Made by a program: the position numbers and the translations under genes. From NCBI GenBank assembly GCA_002914845.1, contig JXTC01000504.1, positions 83,160 through 147,159 on the forward strand: 64,000 bases of DNA, written 5' to 3'. The stretch comes from Trema orientale (Eukaryota > Streptophyta > Magnoliopsida > Rosales > Cannabaceae). Shown here piece by piece: positions 12,716 to 24,085 of this stretch. Below the pieces are notes generated by a model that had not been told where the DNA came from, did no database searches, and saw nothing but the letters and a program-made list of their open reading frames with translations. Position 1 is the stretch's first letter, and each line of letters opens with the position of its first letter.

Positions 12716-13489
12716 AAACTAAATTAAACACAATTTCAAATAAAACAATAGTAAACCATAATCATAAAGATAAAAAAGACAATGATAATACTTAGGATAC
12801 ACTAGGACCATTTGTTGAGTACATCATAGAGTATTTATATGAAGTTTTGTTGTGTCCATAAATTCCATAATTTGAACACTTTCTTATCTTTTTTGATGGA
12901 GCCTCGATAACCACAATATGTCTCTTTCCATTCCAATTCTAAGAAGAACCTTCGTTCTTTTTCCAAACGTCATCATATAATATGATTGTGAGTATTGATG
13001 ATATACTTGAACAAAAAATAAATTACAAATTAAAGGAAGAAATATATATTAGTAAACATAAAATAATAAATTTAGTTAGGTTTGATATGTGCTAGTGACT
13101 AGAAATGTGTTTCTTATAGCTAGACATGTGTCTTTAGTTGCTAGATATGTATTTCTAGTAACTAGACATGTGTTCCTAATGGTTAGACATGTGTTTATAA
13201 TAGTTAGAGATGTGTCTTTAGTTACTAGACAATAGTGTCTAGTGTTTAGAAAAAATTTTTGTATACACAAAATCGGCTTGACATTAGTGTCTGCTCACTC
13301 GACAGAAGTATTGATTATACAGACAGCATGTTTAGCATAGTCGAGAGAGTGTCTAGCACCTAGACAACAATTACTGATTTATGGCTCGACAATTATGTCT
13401 AACATTGTCTATGTAGTGTCGATAGTATGGATGTTTAATTGTTTAGATAAGATTCAACAATACTATCAAGTGGAGTCCATATAGTACAA

Positions 13490-13940
13490 TTTTTCCATTT
13501 TATACAGTCTGTCTATAAATTAGACAGGCCTGTCTATCCAAATCTGAATTTCTTCTTCGTAGCTTTTCAAACAAGTCTCGACAATACTATCGAGTGGAGT
13601 CGATATTATACAATTTCTCACCTTCTAGATAGGCTGTCGATAAATTAGACAGATCTGTTTATCCAGATATGGTTTTCTTCTATGCAGTTTTTCAGACGAG
13701 ACTTGACAATACTGTTTAGTGAAGGCGATATTATACAATTTATCACTTTCTACACAGTCTGTTTAGCAATTAAGTAGATCTGTCTATCCAGATCTGAGTT
13801 TCTTCTATGCAGTTTTTCAAACAAGACTCGACAATACTGTCGAATAAAATCAATACTGTACAATTTCTCACCTTATAGACAGGCTGTCTAGAAATTAGAC
13901 AGTCTTGTCTATCTAAATCTGAGTTTCGTCTTCATAGCAA
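13490..13940. repeat. ~124 bp tandem repeat, about 3.7 copies
   Basis: Units starting CAATTTCTCACC or close variants begin near 13491, 13611, 13735 and 13860. Each holds a palindromic GACAGGCTGTCTA/AATTAGACAG core and a CTCGACAATACTGTCGA core. It lies just inside the right inverted block of the Mutator-like element. Confidence 0.75.
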
Positions 13941-15114
13941 AACTCATTATTTTACAACTCAGTTTCTAGTTTTCATGTTTTCAGGCTCAAAAATTGACCA
14001 AATACTTTTTCTTTTTTACTATAATTTCAAGTCATACTACAAAATAACTTCTAATTCACAAATCAAACTCAGATTCGTAAAGAAAGATTAATGGCAAAGA
14101 AATATCTTCTCCTTACTTCAACCTTCGAAATGAAGGACCATGTTTTTCTCTGTTAAAGTGCAGAAATCGGGACTCCAAGCTTTCGGCTGAAATTTATTTT
14201 CCGGTGACTCTAAGTATTTGGTGGCAATGATATGATAATGGTGAGGGAGGAGGTACAAGTAGAAAAATGGAAATGGGAATAAAAAATCTGAAAATGGGCT
14301 AGTCACAATAATAAACTCCAAAGGGCATATTAGTCTTCACAACTAAACTTTTACTTAAAAGGTATATACACCCAAAAACTATGAAGAGGGGTGTATTTCT
14401 ATAAAATCACTATGTGAAAAGGGTATTCTTCAAAGGACCCCTTCCCAATAATGTCAATTTCTTACGATTCATAACAATTCTAACATCTCTCTAAAAATTA
14501 CCGAACTTAGACGACATGTTCTACAAGTCATGGGGTCCTAAAAGTACTAAGAATATGGCTATAGAGTTCATAGGTAAGCCCCACAAAGTCGGACAAGCCA
14601 CAGCCACATTTTGCTAAAAGTACCCAAAGTTTCAGATTTTTCTAGATTCGTAGTACTCACTTCAATTGGCTATAACTCTCTGGTTATAAGTTCTTTTTTG
14701 ACAAATTTTATACCTTTGGAAAGCTAATTCGATAAGCTTTCTAACCATACCAAATATGACCTAATCAGACTAGTAAAAGTCTCTAAAAAGTGAGTCGGAT
14801 CCCCTACTATATTTTTACATCTTAGCGCAAAACTCAAAAATTCAGAACTTTCTATTTACCCAACCAAATCACTCAAAATTTGTCTTGTTTAAATCCTAAT
14901 ATCAATAGACTTCATCCTCTATCAGATTTATCTCCATATTTTATAAATAATTTATGAGCAATTCAAAACTCTAACTCTAAATATTCAATCTCAATCCCAA
15001 AATCAAATTAAAATATAAAACTTAATCAGATAAGAGTTTATTACCTTAGGAGTGAGTCTCAATAATTCATGACAAAGGTATCTTCATTTTCTTCTTCTTT
15101 TTAAATGTCCATAG

Positions 15115-15170
<56 letters not shown>

Positions 15171-15339
15171 CTCTTTTTTTCACTCTACAGAGCGTACGTA
15201 TAAATTGACTAGATTATTAGTCTTAGGGTTTCTTAAAAGGTCTCTATTAATCAAGGGCTCTTTTGTCTTTTCTTTTATCTTTATATTAATTACTTAATAT
15301 AAATAAATTCTTTTTTTTTTTAACTTACGGGTTGTCACA

Positions 15340-18323
15340 TTCTCCCCCTCTAAAAAGAAGTTTAGTCCTCTAAACTCAAAGTCCCGTGTTCTCCAAAGAA
15401 CAAAACATTAATATATCTACACATGTCTAAGAAAACCTCAACATCTAGGTAAAACTATAGTCATCACTTACTAAATTGAAACGACCTTTCCATCAATATG
15501 ATACAAACTTGAGAATATGAACTTATTCTAATTTGGGTGTTCTAAACGCCAAAGAGAGATCATCGCTTTTAAAACTTATCTATCAATAACTCCGTATCAT
15601 TTCTCGTTCATTATGATAGCTCCTTTACACTTTCACTTAAAAAGAGAATAACATGATGACTCGGACTTTGCTTGTACTAATAAAGCCAATAGAAATTTTT
15701 AATAATTAAAATTTCTTAAACCTTTAGTACCTCTTTCAATCATATGCCTATAATGCTAAGAATATACTTCTATTTCTTTGTCAATACTTCATATAGAGCT
15801 ACTCTAATGCTAAATTGAAAACCACAACTATATACAAATATTACTAAGAGTAATATTTTCTTCCACAAACTTTTGAAATATTCTTCAATATGTCCTCAGT
15901 GGTCTATACATACATATGTACTTTTCCTTTTGACAATCCATTTATTTCAGATCAATATTGTAAAGCTCAAACAAATCTAATTCAATTTCCAAAATCACAT
16001 GTAAGGTCTTATAAAACTTAGATATAATATGATATCTTTATCATAAATAACTATAAGAATCCTCTTTAGTCTCATTCCCTCTAACTTTAATCTTCAATAG
16101 GCCAAAATATCAAAACTAAATCAAATCACCAAAGCTTACGTCAAATACAAATGCTATACTTATTACGAAATTTTATAGAATTTGAAATCTCAATATTCAC
16201 TCAAAATAACCATAAAGATCAAAACCTAATAATCGGTTAAGGGCATAAGCCAAGTCTAATAGTAGAAATGTAGGTATACTTAGTCAAATAATATACTATA
16301 TAATTGATACTTTGTAATTTGAGTAATCCTTGATAATCAAGTTATAAAATTCCATTACCATATTATCTTTCCCATATAGTATATCAAAATTTTTTCAACG
16401 TTCATCTATATAGTCCTCATTCACTTTCCCATAGACTAAACACTAAAAAATATGCTAAGTGACTTCTTTTATATACTAGTCCTCAAAATTTTTTTAGGCC
16501 TTTATCTTAATACCTCTAGGATTTCTAATGTCTCATATTATGATTTTCGCAAAAAAAAAAAAAAAAAATCTTCTATAAGTAAAGGAGGTCAATAGAACCA
16601 CAAATATGAATATTTCTTCATAAACCACATAAATCATAAAAATCAAATAATTTAGAAATATTGATCGACTTACATATTCCACTATATAATTGATCAACTT
16701 ACATATTCCACTATATAAACGTTTTAATCTTTTGTTTTATAAACATAATTTTCATTTTCTCTTTTTTTTTTTCATCACTGATAATAGTCGAGTTCTTAAT
16801 CGTAAAATACTAAGTTTTCCGAAAACTCTTATCTTGTAATTTTTCTAGTTGCTCATCAAATAAGTATTCTTTAATTTGTTTGTATAATCTAATATAACTT
16901 TCTAGAGAAGAGTAATATCAAATATTATCAAATACAAAGATCACTTCCTCTTATACAGTAACACCATAGAATAAACTTGTGAACTTGTTTATAACAACCA
17001 TATATTCTAATTTTAACTCTACTACCTAGTATCCATAATCATAACCAAAATGTCCATTCGCCATATCTCGATTTTTACTTAGCTATCAAAATAAATATTA
17101 TTAAGGTAACATCATCTCAAAATTATCCAACTGCGTAAGTCATTAAGGCTCTATAATTTTTTTTTCCAAGAAATATTATTCTCCAAATCAGTCCACCATT
17201 AATTTTTCAAAATATCACTTTCTAATTTATTATTCCATCTATAAGTCATTTATGCCTATATTTCACTCATATCATCACCAATATTTATAGAAAAACTCAT
17301 AGTAAGGCCTTTACTATAAATCACCTATTTATACTCATTCATCTAGTAATAGTAAGATGTACTCTTATTACTTAGTACAAGCACATAAATTGAAATTTCT
17401 TAATATTATCTCTTTGTCATTTATCATCCAGCACGATAATTATTCAATAGACTTAATCCACTCTATAATTCCTTGTATATCCTCATCGCACAAATAATTC
17501 CACTTTATGAAAAGATTCAAACTAGAATTCAATCCACACTTTAATTAATTAGTGAATATTCCAAACAAACTTGTCTTCCTCATATTGATACATAACTAGA
17601 TAATATCTATTCTATGAATCCCTTATATCAATATTATGAGATTAACAACTCTTTAGAAACGTAATACAATTTCTCGGGAGTCAATACATTTGACTTCTCT
17701 AAGAATTAATCTAGTCTATTTTCAAATGGGGACAAAAATATTAAGAATCAACTTAAGAGATAGAAGATGGAGATAACAAGTAAACTCGTAAAAATTTCAA
17801 TATCTATACCAAAGACAATACTCACTAATTCTAAAACCATCCAATATTAATAATAAGAGAAGAAGATTCCAATACCCTAGTTCCTTTAATTAAATACAAA
17901 TAAAGGAAACTAATATCAAGCCAAAATACTAGAAACCTCAATATTGAATTAACAGATCTAAATAATCAAAATCTAATTGAGAGTACTCAACTTTAAACGA
18001 TCCCAAAAGTCCATGATCATTTTCAAATAATTCTAAAAGTCCATGTATTATATATGATCACCAACTATAAAAGTCAAACTAAGTGTTTCATCAATGACAG
18101 AATTTAAGAATGCGAACTGAACCTACTTTAATGTCCGAAAAAACCAAAATAACAAACTTATCAAATTTAAACTAATCACCAACTCAAATGAATCTCTAAA
18201 CCATAATAGAAGTTATGTCAAAATCAAATGATCTTATAACTTAGTCGCCCGATATTCTAAACCTCATAAGATTGACTTATCACGATCTAAATTGTCAAAC
18301 TTATCCTAACCTCTGATACCACT
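15340..18323 (-). other. Non-coding internal domain of the LARD
   Basis: About 3 kb between the two LTRs without any open frame of 60 codons or recognisable gag or pol motif on either strand. It starts with the polypurine tract on the left (plus strand reads TTCTCCCCCTCT at 15340-15351) and ends with the tRNA-iMet type primer site on the right. AT-rich, with poly-A near 16550. Confidence 0.75.
18311..18321 (-). promoter_or_regulatory. Primer-binding site, initiator-Met tRNA type
   Basis: The minus strand reads TGGTATCAGAG two bases inside the LTR, the classic complement of the initiator methionine tRNA 3' end used to prime minus-strand synthesis in many plant LTR elements. Confidence 0.85.
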
Positions 18324-20527
18324 TGTCACGCCCTACACCTGAGGACGTGCACCGCATACCTATAAGGCAAAGCCTTATAAATATGTAAGGTATCTATCTA
18401 CAATTCACAAAAATAACGAATAATTAAACTCCAATAAATACTACTAAATCATGTATAACCCCAATAATTTTATTAAGTCTCCAAATATTAAAAATTAACT
18501 ATACAAAATACATACTGTAATATAACAAATTTGTGCTAATTGACCTTTCCAGTCTTCATATTTTTCCAATAAAAATGAATGACTTTCTATCTTTCATTCA
18601 TGAACTCAAATGTATCCCAATTACTTAGATAAATTCTCCCTTAGTGAACATCTTAACTGACGGTATTTAATACCTGGGAAGGAAAAATAAAAGAGTGAGC
18701 TCGACAGCTCAGTAAGTAACCAGTAACATTAACTAGCTGGATCAAATATATATCCTTTGAAAAGATTAAATAACATATTTCGAAATAAAATCAATTTCAA
18801 AATGTAATAATTTTCAAGATAATTAAATGAGATTATTTGGAAAGTCACTTTAACAAAAACATAAAGTAGGTTTTCAAAATTTGCAGTTTCTTTCTCATTC
18901 GATAATCAGTAACACTTCCAAATCACTTCTCAACAGTTTTTGGAGACTATGGCCACACTTAACTCCTGTGATTAAGTCCACATTTACTACACTTAACCCT
19001 GTAGCCAGGCCCACATTTACTACATTTGACCCCTGTAGCTAGGTCCACATTTACTATATTTAACCCCTATAGCTAGGTCCACATTCAATACGTACTGTCC
19101 ATATATAACCCCTGTGGAATGAGTCCACATTGCATAGTCACTGAAGAAAGTTTCAAAATACAGTCATATACAATAAGAGTTCAAAAATAATTTCACTTTT
19201 CTCATTATATCATTATAACCATTTCTAAACAGTTTTCATGTAACAATATTCAATAATAATATCATATAATTGATCCATAGTTTTGTACAAAATAATTATC
19301 AGATAGAATCAAAATACTTTTTAAATAAAGCGATTGTTTCAATAAAATTATTTTCTTTCAATAAATAACTTATTTGCAAAAAGTATATTTTTACTTGAAG
19401 TTATATTTTTAATAAAATACTCTATAAACATAAGTTTATTAGAAACAATAAAATATTTAGTTTTTGTACAAAAAGTTACTAGAAAAGACCAAAGGTTACT
19501 TATCTCGCTCGCTTTGCCTAATCAACTCAAAATAATCAACATAATCTCTCAAATATCTATTATCACACAAATTATATATAAGTATCACAACAATAAAATC
19601 ATACTCTAATTACACTAAAATTATTAACTACTTGCTGCCCATACATCTTCTATAATCAACTCCATGGCTATTCCCAATAATGTTAATTTCTTACAATTCA
19701 TAACAATTCTAACATCTCTCTAAAAATTACCAAACTTAGATGACATATTCATGGGGTCCTAAAAGTAAGAATAAGGCTATAGAGTCCATAAGTAAGCTCC
19801 ACATAGTCAGACAAGTCGCAGCCACGTTTTGCTAAAAGTACCTAAAGTTTCAGATTTTTCTAGATTCGTAGTACTTACTTCAATTAGTTATAATTCTCTG
19901 GTTATAAGTTTGTTTTTGACAAATTATATACCTTTGGAAATCTGATTCGATAAGCTTTCCAACCATATCAAATATGACCCAATCAGACTAGTAAAAGTCT
20001 CTAAAAAGCTAGTCGAAACCCTTACTGCGTTTTTACATCTTAGCCTAGAACTCAAAAATTCATAACTTTCTATTTACCCAACCAAATCACTCAAAATTTG
20101 TCTTGTTTAAATCCTAATATCAATAGACTTTAACTTCTATCAGATTCATCTCCATATTTTATAAATAATTTATGAGCAATTGAAAACTCTAACCTTAAAT
20201 ATTCAGTCTCAATCCCAAAGGTATCTGATAGAAGTGAGTCTCAATAATTCATGACAAAGGTATCTTCATTTTCTTCTTCTTTTTAAATGTCCATAGCCTT
20301 CTCTCTCTCTCTCTCTCTCACTCTCTTTTTTTTTCACTCTACAGAGTATACGTATAAATTGAGTAGATTATTAGTCTTAGGATTTCTTAAAGGGTCTCTA
20401 ATAAAATTACCAATGTGTCTCCAAATAATATTTATTAATCAATGACTCTTTTGTCTTTTCTTTTATCTTTATATTAATTACTTAATACAAATAGATACCT
20501 TTATTTTTTAACATACGGGTCGTCACA
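18324..20527 (-). repeat. Right (5') LTR of the LARD, uninterrupted
   Basis: A 2204 bp LTR starting TGTCACGCCC and ending GGTCGTCACA. It is the reference that defines the empty site of the Mutator-like insertion in the left copy (around 19672). It has a four-fold CCACA...CCCCTGTAGCTAGGT short repeat (about 18950-19135) and a CT microsatellite near 20300. Confidence 0.88.
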
Positions 20528-20532
20528 GTCAC

Positions 20533-21540
20533 AATGTGTTTTATATTGTTACAAATGTTATGAGATCCTGTTATTGTGACTTATACAATCTTTGTATTTT
20601 ATCTTGATTTGTGAGTCCAAGTCACAATATTTGTGCCAACTTTACAAAAAGAAAATAAATATTCCTATTAGCCAACAATAGCTTAGTAACATTTATATAA
20701 TACAAATCTAATTTTACAAGAAAATCTATGCTATTTTCTTTAATAGTAGTCTTATACGTGATACATACAGTCACATAATTTATGGCAGTCATAATTTTGT
20801 ATCATGTAACCCTGATTTGTGGCTATTAGCAAAAAAATTTGTGCATATCTTTTGTTTTTTGAACACATTAGATAACAATGTGCCTATCTTACAAAAGCAA
20901 AATAAGCTTTCACATTAGATAATAATGGCTTTATGATATTTTTCTAACATAAACTAATTTTACAATAAAACCATGCTCTTGTATTTATTAATAGTCATAT
21001 TTGTTTTACTTACATTAACATAATTATTGATAGTCATAAAATTTGTGATAATTTGAAAATAAAGCTGGTCTTAATGCATCTTACCCCACCCACTCCTGTC
21101 AAGAAGTAGGGGCACCACACTCTCCTTCCTAAATGCCCTTGAGTTCTTAAATTTTCAAATACAATTCAGAAACCAACAAAGTCCCAAATGTCAACTTTTT
21201 TTATTCAAATTCGTAGTAATAATGTGTGACTTTAGGTCGCACAATTCCTGACAGTAGTCAAGATCTGTGACTTAAAGTCATAAAAGTTGTGACAGTCACA
21301 TATTTTGTGACTACTTTCAACAGTTTAGTAGTTTATAATAATGTCTAACAATGCCTAAACTAAAAGAAGTCTATTTTTCATATAAAAAACTATGTCATCG
21401 AGATCAGTAGTGTGTATTCCTTAAAAAAAGAAAAAAAGTTAGTAGCATCTGTGACAACCATAAATTTCTTATAGTTCTAAAAAAATATAAAATCTGATTT
21501 GTGAATATAAGTCACAAAATTTGTGACAACTACACATGGG
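20533..21540. repeat. Degenerate GTCACAA/TTGTGAC repeat array, right part
   Basis: Continuation of the array cut by the LARD. GTCACAAT, TTGTGAC and AGTCATAA motifs recur in both orientations (for example around 20615, 20770, 21220-21310 and 21505). Between them is AT-rich filler. A frame at 21501-21722 has no recognisable domain. I could not find inverted ends that bound the older element. Confidence 0.55.
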
Positions 21541-23881
21541 ACTATAGCTCACAAATCTTCAACCTTTGCTCTGTAGTTTATCTTCTTTTTAAGAAACACC
21601 CCTTAAAGTCAAAATCAGAGAAAACTCAGGGGAAGATAGCATCTCTTAGCTATTCTGAGAGAAAACCAACGACAAGACTATTGAGAATATCTGAATATAT
21701 TGACAAGCATCAGACTTCCTAGCAACACTCACTAAACAACTTATCTCAGTTTAAATTACAGAGTACTCAAACTTTGGGATTTTTTTTTTCTTTTTTTTTT
21801 TGTGTGCAGTTTACTCATTTGTATATGGACATTCTTAAGCTCTTAAAGTACTTAGGGTGATTTTTAAACTTTGGAAATCAACTTGCGAGTGATTTTATTA
21901 ACTTTATAAGAATGTCATTTTCTAATAACAACCACTGTCTCTAAAGAATTTGAAAATGGGACTTTGTCCAATTATTTTTGTAAAACAATTTTTGAAATTT
22001 CGACTTATAAAGTTTCCACTCTTCCACTAACCTAGGGTTTGAGTCTTGAAAGATGATGCCCTTAAAAGTATTTTCTATATTTGGCATTCGAAAATAATGA
22101 AGTATTTTGCTTGAATATTTTATTATTTCATCATGTGTTTTATATGCATAGTTGAATGTATTTACATATAATTATCTAAATCCTCCATGACTTATAGGAT
22201 TACGATAAAACATACATATATATACAAAGTAATTCATACAGGGGAAGCTTATTTCTTAATCCTAAGTTTTAATGAATCTTTTATATTTATAAATAAAAGA
22301 GAATATTTTATTTATAATAAGTTATAGTGTTTGTCTTTTTTAACGAAATAATGTGTCTCAAATTATTGAAGTATTCAACTTTTAATAGAAATATGAATAT
22401 GTTATAAATAGTTACAGATACATTAAACTAAACTAAGTAATATAAGAATTAATGTTAAGTATTATAACTCAATCCTCTTATTATTGATACTATATATATA
22501 GACCTTAATCCTAATGTTAGTCGAAACCAGCCGGAGGACTTAGACATAAATACGGTCGAGCCTATGGTTGGACTTCAAAGACGGACGAGTCTGAACCTGA
22601 TTCTAGTTCAACTGTGAAGGAAAGGACTTTCTACTCTAGGTCTTTAGAGTCAAGAAGTCTGAGGGTGCCCAGTTCAGTCGTTATATATAATAAACCTTAC
22701 ACATAAAAATAATTCTTTTTCGTCAGATATGATGTTAATTTCTTCTTCTTCTTCTTTTTTCTTTTTTCTTTTTTTTTTTTTTTTTTTGGCTTGAAACAAC
22801 AAAGCTCGATAAAATTTTGAGCGAATCAAAAGAGTGAATACCCCACTAAACTGGTGGAACGAAATCTTTCGAGCAACCAGATAGAAAAGGGTTACAAATT
22901 TACAAAACGAGAAGCAAAATAAATAAACAAAAGTTATAAATATGAAAAAGGACGACATGTTTGAAAAGATATCTATCAAAAATAAAAAGATAAAAAAGTT
23001 TGAAAAGATAGACATGAATATTTGGGGATTGCTTGAAGGGAAATACAATTTCCAAAATAGTGCACTGTGAAACCTTTATTCCAAAAATGGAGATTTCTTA
23101 GAGTAATACCAAGATTTCCAAATCTGAACCGCCCAACTTTTTCCATATTTGAAAGGAGAGACTCTCTCTCTCTTTAAAAGACAAATGATAATACTAAATA
23201 GATTGACAAAAACAAGACAATGGTTTTTGGTTTTCCTCTGACACACAGTTTGCTTCCCCTTAACAAAACCAAACACACAGCCAAAGTGGTCAACAGAAAC
23301 AGAATAATATCACAAAGCATAATTAAGGAGAGAGAACCTGAAACTTTGAAGCTTTCCGTAGTTCACGCTCAAGTGCAGAGCAAAGGTCATCAGTGAGATG
23401 GGATTAGACATATAATAATCTGACAAACTGTTTGTGTCATACAACACTGCATTATGGTATCATGTGGGAGGTCTCAGCTGGCACCCCTAGCTAGGTCAAA
23501 CTACAATTATAATATCTTTAAACTACTAGAACTAACAAAAATAATGAATTATATTTGACTATGTTTTTATCCTGATCTGGATAGATATTAATCTGGTATA
23601 AGATTATTATATATGTTTCTCTACTCATTTTGACGTTGAACGTATAATATTAATTTTATGCACAACTAGTTCGAATTAAAACATTAATAGTAAAGATATG
23701 AAGGCTATGCAAATAATTGTGGAATATTTGAAATAGTTTTATAGGATCAATTAGTGAAAAGAAATTATCATAGTGAGCTAACGAACACCATCTGCGCTTC
23801 AAAGCTAAGTTCTAAACGTTTTCTTTTAAGTTAATTGCTCCAAAGATTAATAAAGAGTAAAATCTTGATAAGTGGATGTTC
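21541..23881. other. Spacer, no gene recognised
   Basis: AT-rich DNA with long T/CT tracts (22741-22790). A GC-richer patch at about 22520-22680 has no open frame of note. On the minus strand around 23335-23395 a short exon-like stretch is followed by a possible splice donor, but no partner exon was found. The frames at 22674-23048 and 23076-23276 are low-complexity or unsupported. Confidence 0.45.
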
Positions 23882-23900
23882 GATATACTAACAACCTTAG

Positions 23901-24066
23901 AAGCCAACTGGGGTTAGCTTAGTTAGTCCAAGGTCTGAGGGTTGTGTGTGTGTGTTTGGGGGGGGTCAGGGGTTCAAACCTTGATAGTGTGTGTGTGTGC
24001 CATTTTCCTTTAATTTGTAGTAAGTGGTAGTCATTAGTTAAGCCCCACTTTTTTTAAAAAAAAAAA
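23901..24066 (+). mobile_element. tRNA-derived SINE with 19 bp target duplication
   Basis: A 166 bp element flanked by perfect 19 bp direct repeats, GATATACTAACAACCTTAG, at 23882-23900 and 24067-24085. It has a Pol III A box (TAGCTTAGTTA, 23915-23925) and a B box (GGTTCAAACC, 23971-23980) and ends in a T run followed by an A tail. GT and G runs (about 23943-23966 and 23988-23999) lie on either side of the B box. The layout is that of plant tRNA-derived SINEs such as the Au family, which use LINE machinery for movement. The intact duplication suggests a fairly recent insertion. The exact family is not assigned. Confidence 0.92.
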
Positions 24067-24085
24067 GATATACTAACAACCTTAG

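Larger units (their letters stand above)
8005..14441. mobile_element. 6.4 kb non-autonomous Mutator-like element with internal arrays
   Basis: Comparison with the intact right LTR gives the exact insertion. The flanks TTCTCAATA (7996-8004) and TTCCCAATA (14442-14450) are a 9 bp target duplication with one mismatch. The tips (8005-8060 against 14386-14441) are diverged inverted repeats sharing the blocks TACCC and GATTTT. A second inverted block is clearer: 8411-8520 against 13979-14086, about 75% alike by eye. Between them lie dense TAGACAA/TTGTCTA motifs, ~660 bp tandem units, a 42 bp repeat and a ~124 bp repeat. No transposase frame is visible, so a MULE elsewhere would have to move it. The duplication size and long diverged inverted ends support Mutator membership; the repeat-filled body is unusual. 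Confidence 0.8.
6681..15339 (-). repeat. Left (3') LTR of the LARD, split by a MULE
   Basis: Without the nested element at 8005-14441 this LTR is about 2.2 kb, matching the 2204 bp right copy. It contains short tandem copies of a CCACA...TTAACCCCTGT motif (about 7310-7460) and a long CT microsatellite (about 15115-15165) that is much shorter in the partner. It ends in TG...CA form and adjoins the polypurine tract. Confidence 0.85.
6681..20527 (-). mobile_element. Non-coding LTR element (LARD type), with nested insertion
   Basis: The two ends are long direct repeats beginning TGTCAC and ending GTCACA (6681-15339 and 18324-20527). The 5 bp flanks 6676-6680 and 20528-20532 are both GTCAC, a perfect target duplication. 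The primer-binding site, read on the minus strand, is TGGTATCAGAG (18311-18321), the initiator-Met tRNA type, next to the right LTR. A purine-rich tract lies next to the left LTR (15340-15351). The element therefore reads on the minus strand. Its ~3.0 kb internal part has no coding frame of note, which fits large retrotransposon derivatives that rely on enzymes from other elements. The structure looks complete apart from a 6.4 kb Mutator-like insertion in the left LTR. By eye the LTRs differ by roughly 5%, a few million years at usual plant rates. Confidence 0.88.

Noticed and set aside
13076-13270. Open frame with repeated Thr/Arg-Asn-Thr-Cys-Leu pattern
   Set aside because: Produced by short TAGACATGTGT-type repeats in the Mutator-like element; no domain.
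8580-13940. Regular short palindromic repeats suggesting a CRISPR-like array
   Set aside because: Plant nuclear context, variable spacing, no unique spacers of constant length and no associated genes; it is a transposon array.
22520-22680. GC-richer patch as possible gene fragment
   Set aside because: No open frame of useful length and no recognisable motif on either strand.
23335-23395. Minus-strand exon-like stretch (DDLCSALERELRKASKFQ) followed by a CAG|GTTCTC donor
   Set aside because: Only about 20 codons, no matching acceptor or neighbouring exon, family not recognised; could be chance or a relic.
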